Positions 25,295 to 35,025 are shown, numbered from the stretch's first letter. The stretch: 64,000 nucleotides of DNA from Burkholderiaceae bacterium (GCA_030123545.1 CP126124.1:434001-498000), one strand, 5' to 3'. Numbers and translations are program-made. Notes: a model not told the origin generated them from the sequence alone.

Positions 25295-27706
25295 GTGAGC
25301 GCCGTGCTGCCGTCTTCCTCCGACGACGACGTGGAGCGCGCGTTCCTCGACTCGCAGCGCATGGCGCCGGAAAAACGCGGCGTCAGCTTCGAGGCGCTGT
25401 TCTTTCGCCAGTTGCAGCAGGTCACGACCCGCATCCACGAAACCGACAACCTCGACGAGCTGATGCTCGATCTCGGCGACGACATCTGCAAGCTGTTCAA
25501 CGCCGACCGCCTCACGCTGTACACCGTCGGCGAAGACGGTGGTTCGCTGGTGTCGCGCTTCAAGACCGGCCTCGCCACCACCGGCGCGATCAAGCTGCCG
25601 ATCGGCGCGCAAAGCATCGCCGGCTTCGTCGCGGCGAGTCGCCAGAAGCTCAATATCGCCGACGTCTATGACGACGCCGAACTGCGCCGCATCGACCCGG
25701 CGCTGTCGTTCCTGCGCGAGGTCGACCGCCGTTCCGGCTACCGCACCCGGCAGATGCTGGTGCTGCCGATCGTCGACGGCGCCACGCTGCACGGCGTGCT
25801 GCAGGTTATCAACAACAAGAGCGGCGGGCCGTTCGGCAAGCTCGAGCTCGACGGCGCGCGCCAGTTGTGCAAGACACTTGCCACCGCGATTCGCCAGCGC
25901 CGCCACAAGGAGCGCGAAGAGCGCCGCGCGTCGCCGTACGACGGGCTGGTGCAGGACGGCGTGCTGAGCGCGGCCACGCTCGCGCAATGCATGCGTCAGG
26001 CGCGCGAGCAGGGAACCAGCGTCGAATCGCTGCTGCTGTCCGCGCATGCGGTCAGCGCGGCCCAGCTCGGCGCGGCGCTTGCGCGCTATTTCGGCGTACC
26101 GTACGAGCCGCTGAACCTTGGGCGCCTGCGCATCGAGGCGCTGCACGGGCCGCTCAAGCGCGAGTTCCTCGAGCAGCAGGGCTGGATTCCGCTCGAGGAA
26201 TCGCCCGACGGCCTGGTCGTGATGTGCCTGGACCCGGAGGCGGTGCGCGCGTCGCGCGTGGTGCCGCAGGTGTTCCCGCGCGCGCGCAAGCTCGCCTGGC
26301 GCGTGACGACGCAATCCGAGTTCGACGAAACCCTGGCCCAGTTGTTCGGCGCGAGCGCGGACACCAGCGGCACGATCGACGAGTTGCTGGCCGATCTCGC
26401 CGCGCCGATGGACGACGAGGGCGCGGACGACTCGCTCGAATCCGCCGCCGCCGACAACGAGCTCGTCAAGTTCGTCAACAAGGTCATCATCGACGCACAC
26501 CACCAGAAAGCGTCCGACATCCACATCGAGCCGATGCCCGGCAAGGCCAAGACCGGCATTCGCTTTCGCATCGACGGCGTGCTGGCGCCGTACATCGAGG
26601 TGCCGGCGCATTTCCGCCAGGCGATGGTGACGCGGCTGAAGATCATGTGCGACCTCGACATCTCCGAGCGCCGCAAGCCGCAGGACGGCAAGATCAAGTT
26701 CCGCAAGTACGGGCCCCTGGACATCGAACTGCGCGTCGCCACCATTCCTTCCGCCGGCGGCGTCGAAGACGTGGTGATGCGTATCCTCGCCGGCGGCGAG
26801 CCGATCCCGCTCGAAAAGCTCGGCCTCACCGCGCACAACCGCGGGCGGCTGGTGGCGACCATCGAGAAGCCCTACGGCCTGTTCTACGTCTGCGGCCCGA
26901 CCGGCTCCGGCAAGACGACCACGCTGCACTCGATCCTCAAGCACCTGAACACGCCCGAGACCAAGATCTGGACCGCCGAAGACCCGGTCGAGATCACGCA
27001 GAAAGGGCTGCGCCAGGTGCAGGTCAACAAGAAGGCCGGCATCGACTTCGCGCTGGTGATGCGCGCGTTTCTGCGCGCCGACCCGGACATCATCATGGTC
27101 GGCGAGTCGCGCGACAAGGAGACGGTCAGCATGGGCGTGGAAGCCTCGCTCACCGGCCACCTGGTGTTCTCCACGCTGCACACCAACTCCGCGCCCGAGT
27201 CGATCACCCGGCTGCTCGACATGGGCATGGACCCGTTCAATTTCTCCGATGCGCTGCTCGGCATCCTCGCGCAGCGGCTCGCGCGCAAGCTGTGCGACTG
27301 CAAGGAGGCGTACCAGCCCGACGCCGCCGAACTCGACGACTTCGTGCGCGAATACGCCGACGAACTGCGCCACACCGAGGCCTGGCGCGTTGATGCCGCC
27401 GGCGAGGCGGAGCGGCTGAAAGAGCAGTGGACGCAAAGCTACGGCGAAGGCGGCCGGCTGCGCTTTTATCGCGCGGTCGGCTGCGACAAATGCAACCAGA
27501 CCGGCTACAAGGGGCGCCTGGGCCTGCACGAGTTGCTGATCGCCGACGACGCGATCAAGCGCCTGGTGCAGGAGCGCGCCCGCGTCGCCGAGATCTTCTC
27601 CGCCGCCGTCGAGAGCGGCATGCGCACCTTGAAGATGGACGGTATGGAAAAGATCATGCTCGGCCTGACCGACCTCAAACAGGTGCGCTCGGTCTGCATC
27701 AAGTAG
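25295..27706 (+). CDS. GspE/PilB-family secretion ATPase with N-terminal GAF domain
   Basis: 803 residues. An N-terminal GAF sensor domain (about 30-195; DLGDDICKLFNADRLTLYTV through LPIVDGATLHGVLQVINNK) is followed by a T2SSE N-domain (about 215-350; PYDGLVQDGVLSAATLAQC, FGVPYEPLNL). The ATPase begins about 385, with Walker A GPTGSGKTT (534-542), Asp-box/Walker B FLRADPDIIMVGESRD and His-box LTGHLVFSTLHTN. Cysteine motifs CDCK and CDKCNQTGYKGR form the zinc site. Such ATPases power type II secretion or type IV pili, but no pilin, inner-membrane platform or secretin gene is nearby. The GAF fusion suggests direct control by a small ligand such as a cyclic nucleotide, fitting the neighbouring phosphodiesterase. 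GTG start; 112 bp after the PDE gene. Confidence 0.93.
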   Translation: MSAVLPSSSDDDVERAFLDSQRMAPEKRGVSFEALFFRQLQQVTTRIHETDNLDELMLDLGDDICKLFNADRLTLYTVGEDGGSLVSRFKTGLATTGAIKLPIGAQSIAGFVAASRQKLNIADVYDDAELRRIDPALSFLREVDRRSGYRTRQMLVLPIVDGATLHGVLQVINNKSGGPFGKLELDGARQLCKTLATAIRQRRHKEREERRASPYDGLVQDGVLSAATLAQCMRQAREQGTSVESLLLSAHAVSAAQLGAALARYFGVPYEPLNLGRLRIEALHGPLKREFLEQQGWIPLEESPDGLVVMCLDPEAVRASRVVPQVFPRARKLAWRVTTQSEFDETLAQLFGASADTSGTIDELLADLAAPMDDEGADDSLESAAADNELVKFVNKVIIDAHHQKASDIHIEPMPGKAKTGIRFRIDGVLAPYIEVPAHFRQAMVTRLKIMCDLDISERRKPQDGKIKFRKYGPLDIELRVATIPSAGGVEDVVMRILAGGEPIPLEKLGLTAHNRGRLVATIEKPYGLFYVCGPTGSGKTTTLHSILKHLNTPETKIWTAEDPVEITQKGLRQVQVNKKAGIDFALVMRAFLRADPDIIMVGESRDKETVSMGVEASLTGHLVFSTLHTNSAPESITRLLDMGMDPFNFSDALLGILAQRLARKLCDCKEAYQPDAAELDDFVREYADELRHTEAWRVDAAGEAERLKEQWTQSYGEGGRLRFYRAVGCDKCNQTGYKGRLGLHELLIADDAIKRLVQERARVAEIFSAAVESGMRTLKMDGMEKIMLGLTDLKQVRSVCIK

Positions 27707-27744
27707 CGGCGTCGGCTGCGCCGCCGTTTCTGTCAACCCCGCGC

Positions 27745-28803
27745 TCAGCTCTCGTAGCCGCGGGGATTCATCGCCTGCCAGCGCCACGCGTCCTCGCACA
27801 TGCGGGCGAGGTCGTGCTCCGCCTGCCAGCCGAGCAGTGTGCGCGCCAATCTCGCGTCGGCCCAGCAGGCGGCGATGTCGCCCGGGCGGCGCGGCGCGAT
27901 GCGGTGCGGCACCGCGCGGCCGGTGACGCGCGCGAAGGTGCCGACCAGTTCTCGCACGCTCACCCCCTGGCCGGTGCCGAGGTTCACGGTGAGCGACCGG
28001 TGCTCGCGCTCCAGGTAGCGCAGCGCGGCCAGGTGCCCGCGCGCCAGGTCCATCACGTGGATGTAGTCGCGCACGCCGGTGCCGTCAGGCGTCGGCCAGT
28101 CGTCGCCGAAGATCGACAGCGCGTCGCGCGCGCCGACCGCGACCTGCGTCACATAGGGCATCAGGTTGTTCGGCACGCCGCTGGGCGCCTCGCCGATCAG
28201 CCCGCTTTCGTGCGCGCCGACCGGGTTGAAGTAGCGCAGGATCGCGACCTGCCAGCGCGCATCACAGCGCACGAGTTCGCGCAGCAGGTCCTCGCAGACC
28301 AGCTTGGTGCGGCCGTACGGGTTCGTCGCTGAAAGCGGCGCGGTCTCGGGGATCGGCACCGACTGCGGATCGCCGTACACCGTGGCCGACGAGCTGAACA
28401 CGAGCCGGCGCACGGCGGCGCGTTGCATCGCCTGCAGCAGCGCGATCGTGCCGCCGACGTTGTTGTCGAAATAGCGCAGCGGCTGGTCCACCGATTCGCC
28501 GACCGCCTTCAGTCCGGCGAAGTGGATCACGCCGCCCGGGCGGTACTTCGCGAACGCCGCGTCCAGCGCGGCGCCGTCGCGCACGTCGGCCCGCACGAAG
28601 TCGAACGCGTCGCCGCACAGCCGCGCGAGGCGCTCCAGCACCCGCTCGCTGCTGTTGCAAAGGTTGTCGAGCAGCACCACGCGCCGGCCCGCCTGCATCA
28701 GCACCACCGCGGTGTGCGAACCGATGTAGCCGGCGCCGCCGGTGATCAGCAGCGGGGCGGGCGGCGATGCGGTATCGGTGCGAGTGGCGGTGGTGTCGGG
28801 CAT
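27745..28803 (-). CDS. galE: UDP-glucose 4-epimerase
   Basis: 352 residues, short-chain dehydrogenase fold. NAD-binding LLITGGAGYIGSHT near the N-terminus, DNLCNSS, catalytic Ser in FSSSATVYG and the YxxxK pair in NPYGRTK, then RYFNPVGAHESG and VRDYIHVMDLA. Interconverts UDP-glucose and UDP-galactose for polysaccharide or glycan synthesis; cytosolic. A short Thr/Pro-rich N-terminal extension precedes the fold. Divergent from the Wzy/PglL-like ligase gene, which could use the sugars it helps to make. Confidence 0.96.
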   Translation of the reverse strand: MPDTTATRTDTASPPAPLLITGGAGYIGSHTAVVLMQAGRRVVLLDNLCNSSERVLERLARLCGDAFDFVRADVRDGAALDAAFAKYRPGGVIHFAGLKAVGESVDQPLRYFDNNVGGTIALLQAMQRAAVRRLVFSSSATVYGDPQSVPIPETAPLSATNPYGRTKLVCEDLLRELVRCDARWQVAILRYFNPVGAHESGLIGEAPSGVPNNLMPYVTQVAVGARDALSIFGDDWPTPDGTGVRDYIHVMDLARGHLAALRYLEREHRSLTVNLGTGQGVSVRELVGTFARVTGRAVPHRIAPRRPGDIAACWADARLARTLLGWQAEHDLARMCEDAWRWQAMNPRGYES

Positions 28804-28881
28804 GGCCGGGGATTATCTCAGCGGAATGCCAGCGGAGTGCGGCCGGAATCCGGGGCCGTCGCGGGGGATACTCGACATCCC

Positions 28882-30552
28882 ATGGCTGTTTCCGTCGCCA
28901 TCTTCCTGCTGATCGCACTGCCCTGGCTCAACCCATTCGCGCCCGGGCCGTCGGCGGCCGCGGTGCCGCTGATGTTCTCCTGGGCCTGCGCGGCGCTGTT
29001 GCTGCTGCTCTGCGTCCACCTGCCGCGCCGCGCGCTGACCGGCGCGCTGGTCCGCGCCGCGGCCTGGGCGTGGCTGGTCGCCGGCTTGATCTCGAGCCTG
29101 ATCGGCATCGCGCAATACTTGGGCCTCGGCGGGCGGCTGCTGCCCTGGGTGAATCAGACGCTGCTTGGCCAGGCATTCGGCAACCTGCGCCAGCGCAACC
29201 AGTTCGCGACGCTGACTTGCATCGCACTGGCGGCGCTGCTGTGGTTGGCCACGACACGCGGGGCACGCAGGGCCCGGTCGGCCGGGCTCGCTTCCGGCAC
29301 GGCGGCGCCGGCGCACGGCGGCGAACCGTCGGGCCGGGTCGCGCTCGATGCCGCGCGGGCGTCGCACGCGCCCTGGCTGCGGCGCTGGCGTAGCGGGGCG
29401 GAGGGAGCCGCGCGATGGCTGCCGGGTTGGCCCGGATGGCTCGCGGCGGCGCTGCTCGCCGCGGGCAACGCCGCGGCGTCGTCGCGCACCGGACTGCTCG
29501 AGTTGGTGGCGCTGTGCCTGCTGTACGCGGTCTGGCGCGGCTGGCGCGAGCCGGCGCTGCGCCGGCTGCTGCTGGCGGCGCTCGCCGGCTATTTTCTGGC
29601 GGCGCTGGTGCTGCCGTGGATTGCCGGGTTCGGGCCGTTCGGCGGCGGCGCGTTCGAGCGGCTGCGCGAAGGCGTGCCGGGTTGCCAGAGCCGGCTCGCG
29701 TTGTGGGGAAACGTGCTGCAGTTGATCGCCGAGCGGCCGCTCGCCGGCTGGGGCTGGGGCGGGCTGGCCTACGCGCAGTACATCACGCTGTTTCACGGGG
29801 TGCGTTTCTGCGCACTGCTCGACAACGCGCACGATCTGCCGCTGCAGCTCGCGGTGACGTTCGGCGTGCCGGCCGCGCTGCTGGTCTGCGGCGCGTTCGT
29901 CTGGTGGGTCTGGCGCCAGCGCCCCTGGGCCGAGTTCGATGCGCGGAGGCGACTCGCCTGGAGCGTGGTTGCGTTGATCCTGCTGCACAGCCTGGTCGAA
30001 TACCCGCTGTGGTATGGGCCGTTCCAGACCGCGTTCGCGCTGTGCCTGTTTTGGCTGCTGCGCACCGCGCCGGGCAAGAAATTCAATAAAAAACCGGCTA
30101 CAGGCCAATCACTGTCTGCACAGCGCGCTATCACTGCAATAGCAACAGCGGCATTGACCCTGCTCACCCTGGCTGCCTTCGACTACTGGCGCGTGAGCCA
30201 GATCTTCCTGCCGCCGGCCGAACGCGCCGCCGCGTACCGCGGCGATGCGCTGGAGGCGGCGCGCGGCGCCTGGTTGTTCCAGGGTCCGGCACGGTTCGCG
30301 CTGCTGACGCTGACCGAGCCGACGCCAGAGAACGCGCTGCAACTGCGCCGGCTCGCCGGCGAACTGCTGCACTACTCGCCCGAGCCGCGCGTGATCGAGA
30401 AGCTGATCGCGAGCGATCTGCTGCTGGGGCACGACGAAGACGCGCGTTTTCACCTGGCACGATTTCGCGCGGCCTGGCCCGCAGAGTGCGCGGCCTGGCT
30501 GGCGCACAACCCAGGGTTCGCGCGGACGCTCGCGCCGCCGTCTCCGGACTGA
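28882..30552 (+). CDS. Wzy/PglL-like O-antigen ligase or O-oligosaccharyltransferase
   Basis: 556 residues with about ten to twelve membrane helices and a periplasmic tail. The large loop contains the pattern of the Wzy_C family: GRLREG-like GCQSRLALWGNVLQLIAERPLAGWGWG (in part) and DNAHDLPLQLAVTFGVPAAL. It resembles PglL-type enzymes that transfer glycans to pilins, or O-antigen polymerases. The start ATG at 28882 begins the first helix; the frame is open well upstream. A lower-G+C stretch at 30077-30145 (KKFNKKPATGQ region) coincides with a dispersed repeat between two membrane segments. Unlike in some relatives, no pilin gene is adjacent. Confidence 0.82.
   Translation: MAVSVAIFLLIALPWLNPFAPGPSAAAVPLMFSWACAALLLLLCVHLPRRALTGALVRAAAWAWLVAGLISSLIGIAQYLGLGGRLLPWVNQTLLGQAFGNLRQRNQFATLTCIALAALLWLATTRGARRARSAGLASGTAAPAHGGEPSGRVALDAARASHAPWLRRWRSGAEGAARWLPGWPGWLAAALLAAGNAAASSRTGLLELVALCLLYAVWRGWREPALRRLLLAALAGYFLAALVLPWIAGFGPFGGGAFERLREGVPGCQSRLALWGNVLQLIAERPLAGWGWGGLAYAQYITLFHGVRFCALLDNAHDLPLQLAVTFGVPAALLVCGAFVWWVWRQRPWAEFDARRRLAWSVVALILLHSLVEYPLWYGPFQTAFALCLFWLLRTAPGKKFNKKPATGQSLSAQRAITAIATAALTLLTLAAFDYWRVSQIFLPPAERAAAYRGDALEAARGAWLFQGPARFALLTLTEPTPENALQLRRLAGELLHYSPEPRVIEKLIASDLLLGHDEDARFHLARFRAAWPAECAAWLAHNPGFARTLAPPSPD
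30077..30145 (+). repeat. Dispersed ~70-bp repeat, copy within the Wzy/PglL-like gene
   Basis: GAAATTCAATAAAAAACCGGCTACAGGCC, about 20 variable bases with CTGCAC, then GCTATCACTGCAATAGCAAC. In frame, sense orientation, encoding a short polar loop after an aromatic membrane helix. Strikingly A-rich in an otherwise G+C-rich gene. Confidence 0.7.
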
Positions 30553-30560
30553 AGACGAGA

Positions 30561-31289
30561 TCAGAACCGGGTCGAGAGCGCGGTCAGCCAGGCCGGCGAA
30601 TGTGCGACCAGCCAGGTCTCGATCGCCCGGTTCGCGCCGCTCAACAGCAGCAGCGCGACGACGATCAGCACCACGCCGAGCAGCGCGCGCCCGGCGCGGC
30701 CGGTCTGCAGCAGGCGGCTTGCGGCACGCGAGAGCGCCGCGCGCGAGACGAACGCGAGCGCCAGAATCGGCAGCGCCGCGCCGAGCCCGAACAGGCCCAT
30801 CAGCAGCGCGACCTCGGCGAGCTGCGAGCCGCGACTGGCCAGCAGCACCGCCGCGCCCAGCGTCGGTCCCACGCAGGGGCTCCACACCAGCCCGAGCAGC
30901 GCGCCGATCGTGAACTGGCCATGGAGTCCATCGAGCGGCAGCCGCGCGAGCAGCGCGTGGCCGGCCTGCGCGACCGGCGCGCCGGCCGTGGCGAGTCGCT
31001 GCTGCAGCCCGGCCGACAGCAGCACCAGGCCGAACAGAGCGAGCACGATCGCGCCGAGCGCCTGCAGCCGCGCCGCGTCGAAGCCGAGGTTCGCCGCGGC
31101 CCAGGCGAGGGCGGTGCCGAACAGCGCGTACGAGAGCGCGAGCCCCGCCGCCAGCGCCCACGGCGCGCGACTATGCGCCTGCAGCGCCGAGACCAGCAGC
31201 ACCGGCACGATCGGCAGCACGCAGGGCGACAGCGTGGACAGCAGCCCGGCCGCGAAGCCGAGCCCGTAGCTCGCCAGCCCCAGCGCCAT
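30561..31289 (-). CDS. CcdA-type thiol:disulfide transport membrane protein
   Basis: 242 residues, six membrane helices. Contains the CcdA/DsbD-beta signature: LSTLSPCVLPIVPVLL in the first helix and WSPCVGPTLGAAVLLA in the fourth, giving the two reactive cysteines that carry reducing power across the inner membrane. The start is at 31289, one base after the stop of the thioredoxin-like gene upstream on the same strand; the frame is open to 31424 but the first helix begins here. With that gene it forms a periplasmic reductant pair. Ends 8 bp from the Wzy-like gene stop, convergent. Confidence 0.93.
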   Translation of the reverse strand: MALGLASYGLGFAAGLLSTLSPCVLPIVPVLLVSALQAHSRAPWALAAGLALSYALFGTALAWAAANLGFDAARLQALGAIVLALFGLVLLSAGLQQRLATAGAPVAQAGHALLARLPLDGLHGQFTIGALLGLVWSPCVGPTLGAAVLLASRGSQLAEVALLMGLFGLGAALPILALAFVSRAALSRAASRLLQTGRAGRALLGVVLIVVALLLLSGANRAIETWLVAHSPAWLTALSTRF

Positions 31290-31290
31290 T

Positions 31291-31683
31291 TCAGTGCACG
31301 GTCTTGGCGAACAGCGCCTCGAGCCCGGCGGCCGAGGTGTCGCCGACCGAGCGGTCGACTTCCGTGCGGCCCTTGAACGCGACCAGTGTGCTCTGCATGG
31401 CGACGTGGAAGCGCCGCAGCGCAACGTGGTCGCGGTCGAAGTCGATCGTCAGCAGTGTCACCTGCTGGTACGGCGGGGCCTTCATCAGCCGGTCGATGAT
31501 CGGTTTCTGCGCGGCGCAGGTCGGGCACCAGGACGCGCGGATGTCGAGCACCACCGGGTCGCCGGCGGCGGTGAGCCTATCGAAGCGGGCCGCGCTGTAC
31601 GGCGCGATCGTGCCGGCCAGCGCCGGCGTTGCCACCAGCCAGGCTCCGAACGATAGCAGCAGGGCGGTTGCTATGCGTTTCAT
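31291..31683 (-). CDS. Exported thioredoxin-like protein
   Basis: 130 residues with a signal peptide (MKRIATALLLSFGAWLVATPALAG). The active site is ASWCPTCAAQKP, and the cis-Pro region is less clear. It is probably kept reduced in the periplasm by the CcdA partner encoded immediately downstream; targets could be cytochrome c maturation or copper-protein disulfides. Upstream lies the large LuxR-type regulator on the same strand, 140 bp away. The much longer reading frame extending to 32964 belongs to another frame of that regulator gene and is not real. Confidence 0.9.
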   Translation of the reverse strand: MKRIATALLLSFGAWLVATPALAGTIAPYSAARFDRLTAAGDPVVLDIRASWCPTCAAQKPIIDRLMKAPPYQQVTLLTIDFDRDHVALRRFHVAMQSTLVAFKGRTEVDRSVGDTSAAGLEALFAKTVH

Positions 31684-31823
31684 GATTGACGTCCTTTCGA
31701 TAACGCCTGGGGCAGCGGGCTTTCGCCTCCGCGAACCCTCGCAGCGACGTTCGTCCGCGCACGGCCGCGAACGGATATTGTCCTCCTCGGGACGATCGTT
31801 TGTCGCGCGGCGGGCCGGCGTTC

Positions 31824-34800
31824 TTACAGGCGGCGCGGGCGCGGTCCGTCGTCCGCGCCGGGCCGCTGCGCGACCTCCGGCGCCCCGGTCAGGCCGTGGC
31901 GCACGGCGAACGCCGCGGCCTCGGTGCGGTTCGCGGATTCGGTCTTCTCCAGGATCGCGCGCACGTGGTTCGCGACGGTATTCGGGCTCACGAACAGCCG
32001 CTCGGCGATTTCGCGGTTGCCCAGACCGCTCGCGACCAGCCGCAACACCTGGGCTTCGCGCTCGCTCAGGCCCGCTGGCGCGGCTGCACGCGGTGCCGGC
32101 GCCATCGACGCTTGCAATGCGTCGACTCGCTCGACCAGCGCGCGCATGCCCAGGCGTGCCGCATCGGCCTTTGCGTCGGCGAGCAGCGAGCGCGCGGCGT
32201 CGGCGTCGCCGGGCGCGCCGCGGGCGAGCCGCATCGCCGCATAACGCACCCTGGTGTGCGCCAGCGCCGGCGCCGCGCCCTGGACGCGGTTCATCACGAG
32301 CGCAGCCTCGAAGTGGCGTTCGGCGTCGTGCCAGTGGTGCCGCGTCGCAGCGAGTAGACCGAGCAGCGACGCGACTGCGCCGAGGCAGCCGACGGTGGTG
32401 CCAATCAGCAGGTTGCGGCCATCGTAAGGCAGCAGCAGCGCGTACAGCGCCTCGGCGCGCTTCGCGTCGCCGAGCGCGGCGCAGACCTGGGCCAGGTAGG
32501 CGAGGCTCGCACCGCGCAGTCCGTCCCGCCGCACCACCGCGAAAGCGTCGGCCGCGAGCGCTTCGAACTCGCGGCGCGCCTCGTCGAGCTGACCGATCTC
32601 GGCATAGAGCAGCGCCAGGCCCGGGCGCCAAGTGCCGGCCGCGGGCATCGTCTTGACGAACACGCGCACCAGCGGTGCGAGTTCGCGCAGCCGGCCCTGC
32701 TCGCTGCGCAGCGCAAACATCTGCATGCCGTACACGCCGGGCGCGTCCAGCCCCGGCATGCGCCGGCCGATCTCCAGCGCCAGCGCGATCAGCGGCTCGG
32801 CGTCGTCGAACCGACCCTCGAACAGCGCGTGGGTGGCGCGCGAAGTGGTTGCAATGTAGCGATAGAACGGCTGCCCCAAATCCGCCGCGTCGCGCTCGAA
32901 CTGTTCCAGCCCAAGCAACCAGTTCGAGAGATCGCCGAGCTCCATGAAGTCGAACAATCGCCAAGCGCGAGCCTCGAACACATGCGCTGCGTCACCGGCC
33001 TCTTCGGCGAGGCGGATCGCCTCGTCGGCGTCGCGCAGCCGCTCGGCGCTGCGTTCGGGCTGCCAGCGCGTCGACAGCGTAGCCACCAGCGTGGCCACCA
33101 GCGTCGCGGTGTCGCCGCTGCGCCGCGCCATCGTCACTGCCTGCTCGCGCACGATCATCGCCTGCTGGTCTTCGCCGTTGAAGATCAGCGCGCGCACGAG
33201 CGCGCTGAGCAGTTGGGCCTTGCGCGCGCTGTCACCGGCGCCCAACGCGACAAGCGCCTCGCGCAGCAGCCCCACCGCTGCCTGCCCCGGTAGCCCTGGC
33301 GCCCAGGTCGCGGTCTCGAAGCCGAGCGCGGCGCGCGCCATCTGTTCGGCCGCGGCGCTCTCGCGAGCAAGAGCCATCGCCTGCTCGAACGCTTCGCGCG
33401 CCTGCAGATACTCGCCGGCCGAGGCGAGCGCCTCGCCGAGGCCGTTCAGCAGCGCAGCTTTCGTCGTCGCCCCATCCCCCGCGATTTGCGCGCCGGCCGT
33501 GCCGACCGCCTGCAGCGCCATTCGGTAGTAACGGGCGGCCTCCTCGTGTGCGAGCAGCCGGCTCGCGCGCTCGGCGGCGCGGCGCGCGATGTCGGCCGCG
33601 TGCGCGGCATCGCCGCTTGGCAGCGCGCTGGCGTAGTGAGTCGCGAGCGCCGGCAGATGTGGCTCCAGGTCGGCGCTGTATAGCGCCTCGATCGCCTGCG
33701 CGACCTGCAGGTGCGACTGGCTACGTGTCGGCAGCGCGATTTCGTCGTACAGCGTCTCGCGGATCAGCGCGTGCGAAAACTGGAAATGCCCCGCCGGCTC
33801 GGCCGGCTCGAGCACACGCGCCTGCAGCGCTTCGGCGATTACCTTTTGCAGGCTGCCGGCGCGCGGCTTGCCCAGCAGGCGCTGCAACAGCTGCAGGTCG
33901 AACGCGCGGCCGATCAGCGCCGCGCAGGCCAGCACGCGGTTCGCCTGCGGCGACAGCCGATTCAGGCGCCGCCCGATCACCTCCTTCACCCCTTCTGGAA
34001 TCCGGATCGAAAGCGCCGTGCTCGGCGCGACCGGAGGCTCGCCACCGCGCGCGCCGAGCACGGCTTCCTGCACCAAGAGGCGCGTCATCTCGCCGACGAA
34101 CAGTGGGTTGCCCTCAGTTTGGGCGTGGATCGCATCGAGCAGCGCCGGGGTCAGCCCGGTGCCGCCGGCCTGTTCGACCAGTGCTGCGGTCTCTTGGCGA
34201 TCGAGTCCTGCGAGCCGAAAGCGCCGGAAATGCGCGTGACGCGCGAGGTCGCCAAGTGTGGCCGACAGAGGATGCCGGCGATCAAGCTCGATGTCGCGGT
34301 AAGTTGCGAGCAGCAGGATGCGGCTGTCCGCGAGTTCGGGAGCGAGGAACTCGAGCAGCCGCAGCGATGAGGCGTCGGCCCAATGCAGGTTGTCGACGAT
34401 CAGCAGAAGCGGTTCGCGGTCCGCGGCGCGTTTGAGGAAGCCCACGATCGCATCGAACAGCCGGAACCGCTGCTGCTGCGGGTCAGGGGTCGGCACAAGC
34501 GGCTGCGTCGCAGCGGGCCGGAGCCGCTGCCCGATCTCGGGAAGGATCTCGGCGATCGGTGGCGCCGCCGCGCCCAGCGTGTCGCGCAGCGCGTCGTCGT
34601 CGTGGCCGTCGAGCCAGCCGCGCAGCATCTGCAGCCAGGGCCAGTACGGCGGTGCGCCCGGCTCCTCGTTGCAGCGGCCCCAGAGCGAGCGTGCGCTGGC
34701 AGCACGGCCGGCGATCAACTGCGCCAAGTGCGACTTGCCGATGCCGGGTTCGCCGGCAAGCGCGACGATCGCGCCGCGGCCGCCGGGTATGCGCGAGAGC

Positions 34801-34961
34801 AGCGCGTCGATCGCGGCGAGCTCGGCTATGCGGCCGACGATCGCTGGGCCCGCCGTAGGGTCCGAGGCCGGCGCGTCCAGCCGCGTGCCGCAAGCGTCGC
34901 AGAAGCGCGCATCCGCGCGGTTCTCGCGGCCGCAACTGGGGCACAGCGTGGCAGCCTCCAT
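31824..34961 (-). CDS. Large AAA ATPase/LuxR-type transcriptional regulator with N-terminal zinc ribbon
   Basis: 1045 residues. A small zinc ribbon opens the protein (Cys7, Cys10, Cys21, Cys24). An AAA/STAND-type ATPase follows with Walker A GEPGIGKS at 70-77 and the later LLLIVDNLHWADASSLRLLE Walker B region. About 500 residues of helical repeats (TPR-like; RAARRAAERASRLLAHEEAARYY pattern) come next. A C-terminal LuxR HTH (about 985-1040) contains GLSEREAQVLRLVASGLGN and SPNTVANHVRAILEK. This is the MalT/LAL architecture: ATP and an inducer probably trigger oligomerisation and DNA binding. The zinc-ribbon plus ATPase front half resembles cyclase-linked AAA proteins. Possible targets are the adjacent DUF4242 and oxidoreductase genes. 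Confidence 0.9.
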   Translation of the reverse strand: MEAATLCPSCGRENRADARFCDACGTRLDAPASDPTAGPAIVGRIAELAAIDALLSRIPGGRGAIVALAGEPGIGKSHLAQLIAGRAASARSLWGRCNEEPGAPPYWPWLQMLRGWLDGHDDDALRDTLGAAAPPIAEILPEIGQRLRPAATQPLVPTPDPQQQRFRLFDAIVGFLKRAADREPLLLIVDNLHWADASSLRLLEFLAPELADSRILLLATYRDIELDRRHPLSATLGDLARHAHFRRFRLAGLDRQETAALVEQAGGTGLTPALLDAIHAQTEGNPLFVGEMTRLLVQEAVLGARGGEPPVAPSTALSIRIPEGVKEVIGRRLNRLSPQANRVLACAALIGRAFDLQLLQRLLGKPRAGSLQKVIAEALQARVLEPAEPAGHFQFSHALIRETLYDEIALPTRSQSHLQVAQAIEALYSADLEPHLPALATHYASALPSGDAAHAADIARRAAERASRLLAHEEAARYYRMALQAVGTAGAQIAGDGATTKAALLNGLGEALASAGEYLQAREAFEQAMALARESAAAEQMARAALGFETATWAPGLPGQAAVGLLREALVALGAGDSARKAQLLSALVRALIFNGEDQQAMIVREQAVTMARRSGDTATLVATLVATLSTRWQPERSAERLRDADEAIRLAEEAGDAAHVFEARAWRLFDFMELGDLSNWLLGLEQFERDAADLGQPFYRYIATTSRATHALFEGRFDDAEPLIALALEIGRRMPGLDAPGVYGMQMFALRSEQGRLRELAPLVRVFVKTMPAAGTWRPGLALLYAEIGQLDEARREFEALAADAFAVVRRDGLRGASLAYLAQVCAALGDAKRAEALYALLLPYDGRNLLIGTTVGCLGAVASLLGLLAATRHHWHDAERHFEAALVMNRVQGAAPALAHTRVRYAAMRLARGAPGDADAARSLLADAKADAARLGMRALVERVDALQASMAPAPRAAAPAGLSEREAQVLRLVASGLGNREIAERLFVSPNTVANHVRAILEKTESANRTEAAAFAVRHGLTGAPEVAQRPGADDGPRPRRL

Positions 34962-35025
34962 GCTGTTGCTTCCCGCTTGTTTGTGCGGGCCTAGGGGGGC
35001 ACGTGAGGGCGCCGGGGGACTGGCC

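Noticed and set aside
25082..27799. 905-codon antisense frame over the GspE-like gene
   Set aside because: No domain, Arg/Ala/Val-rich throughout, and covers a clear ATPase gene in the other direction.
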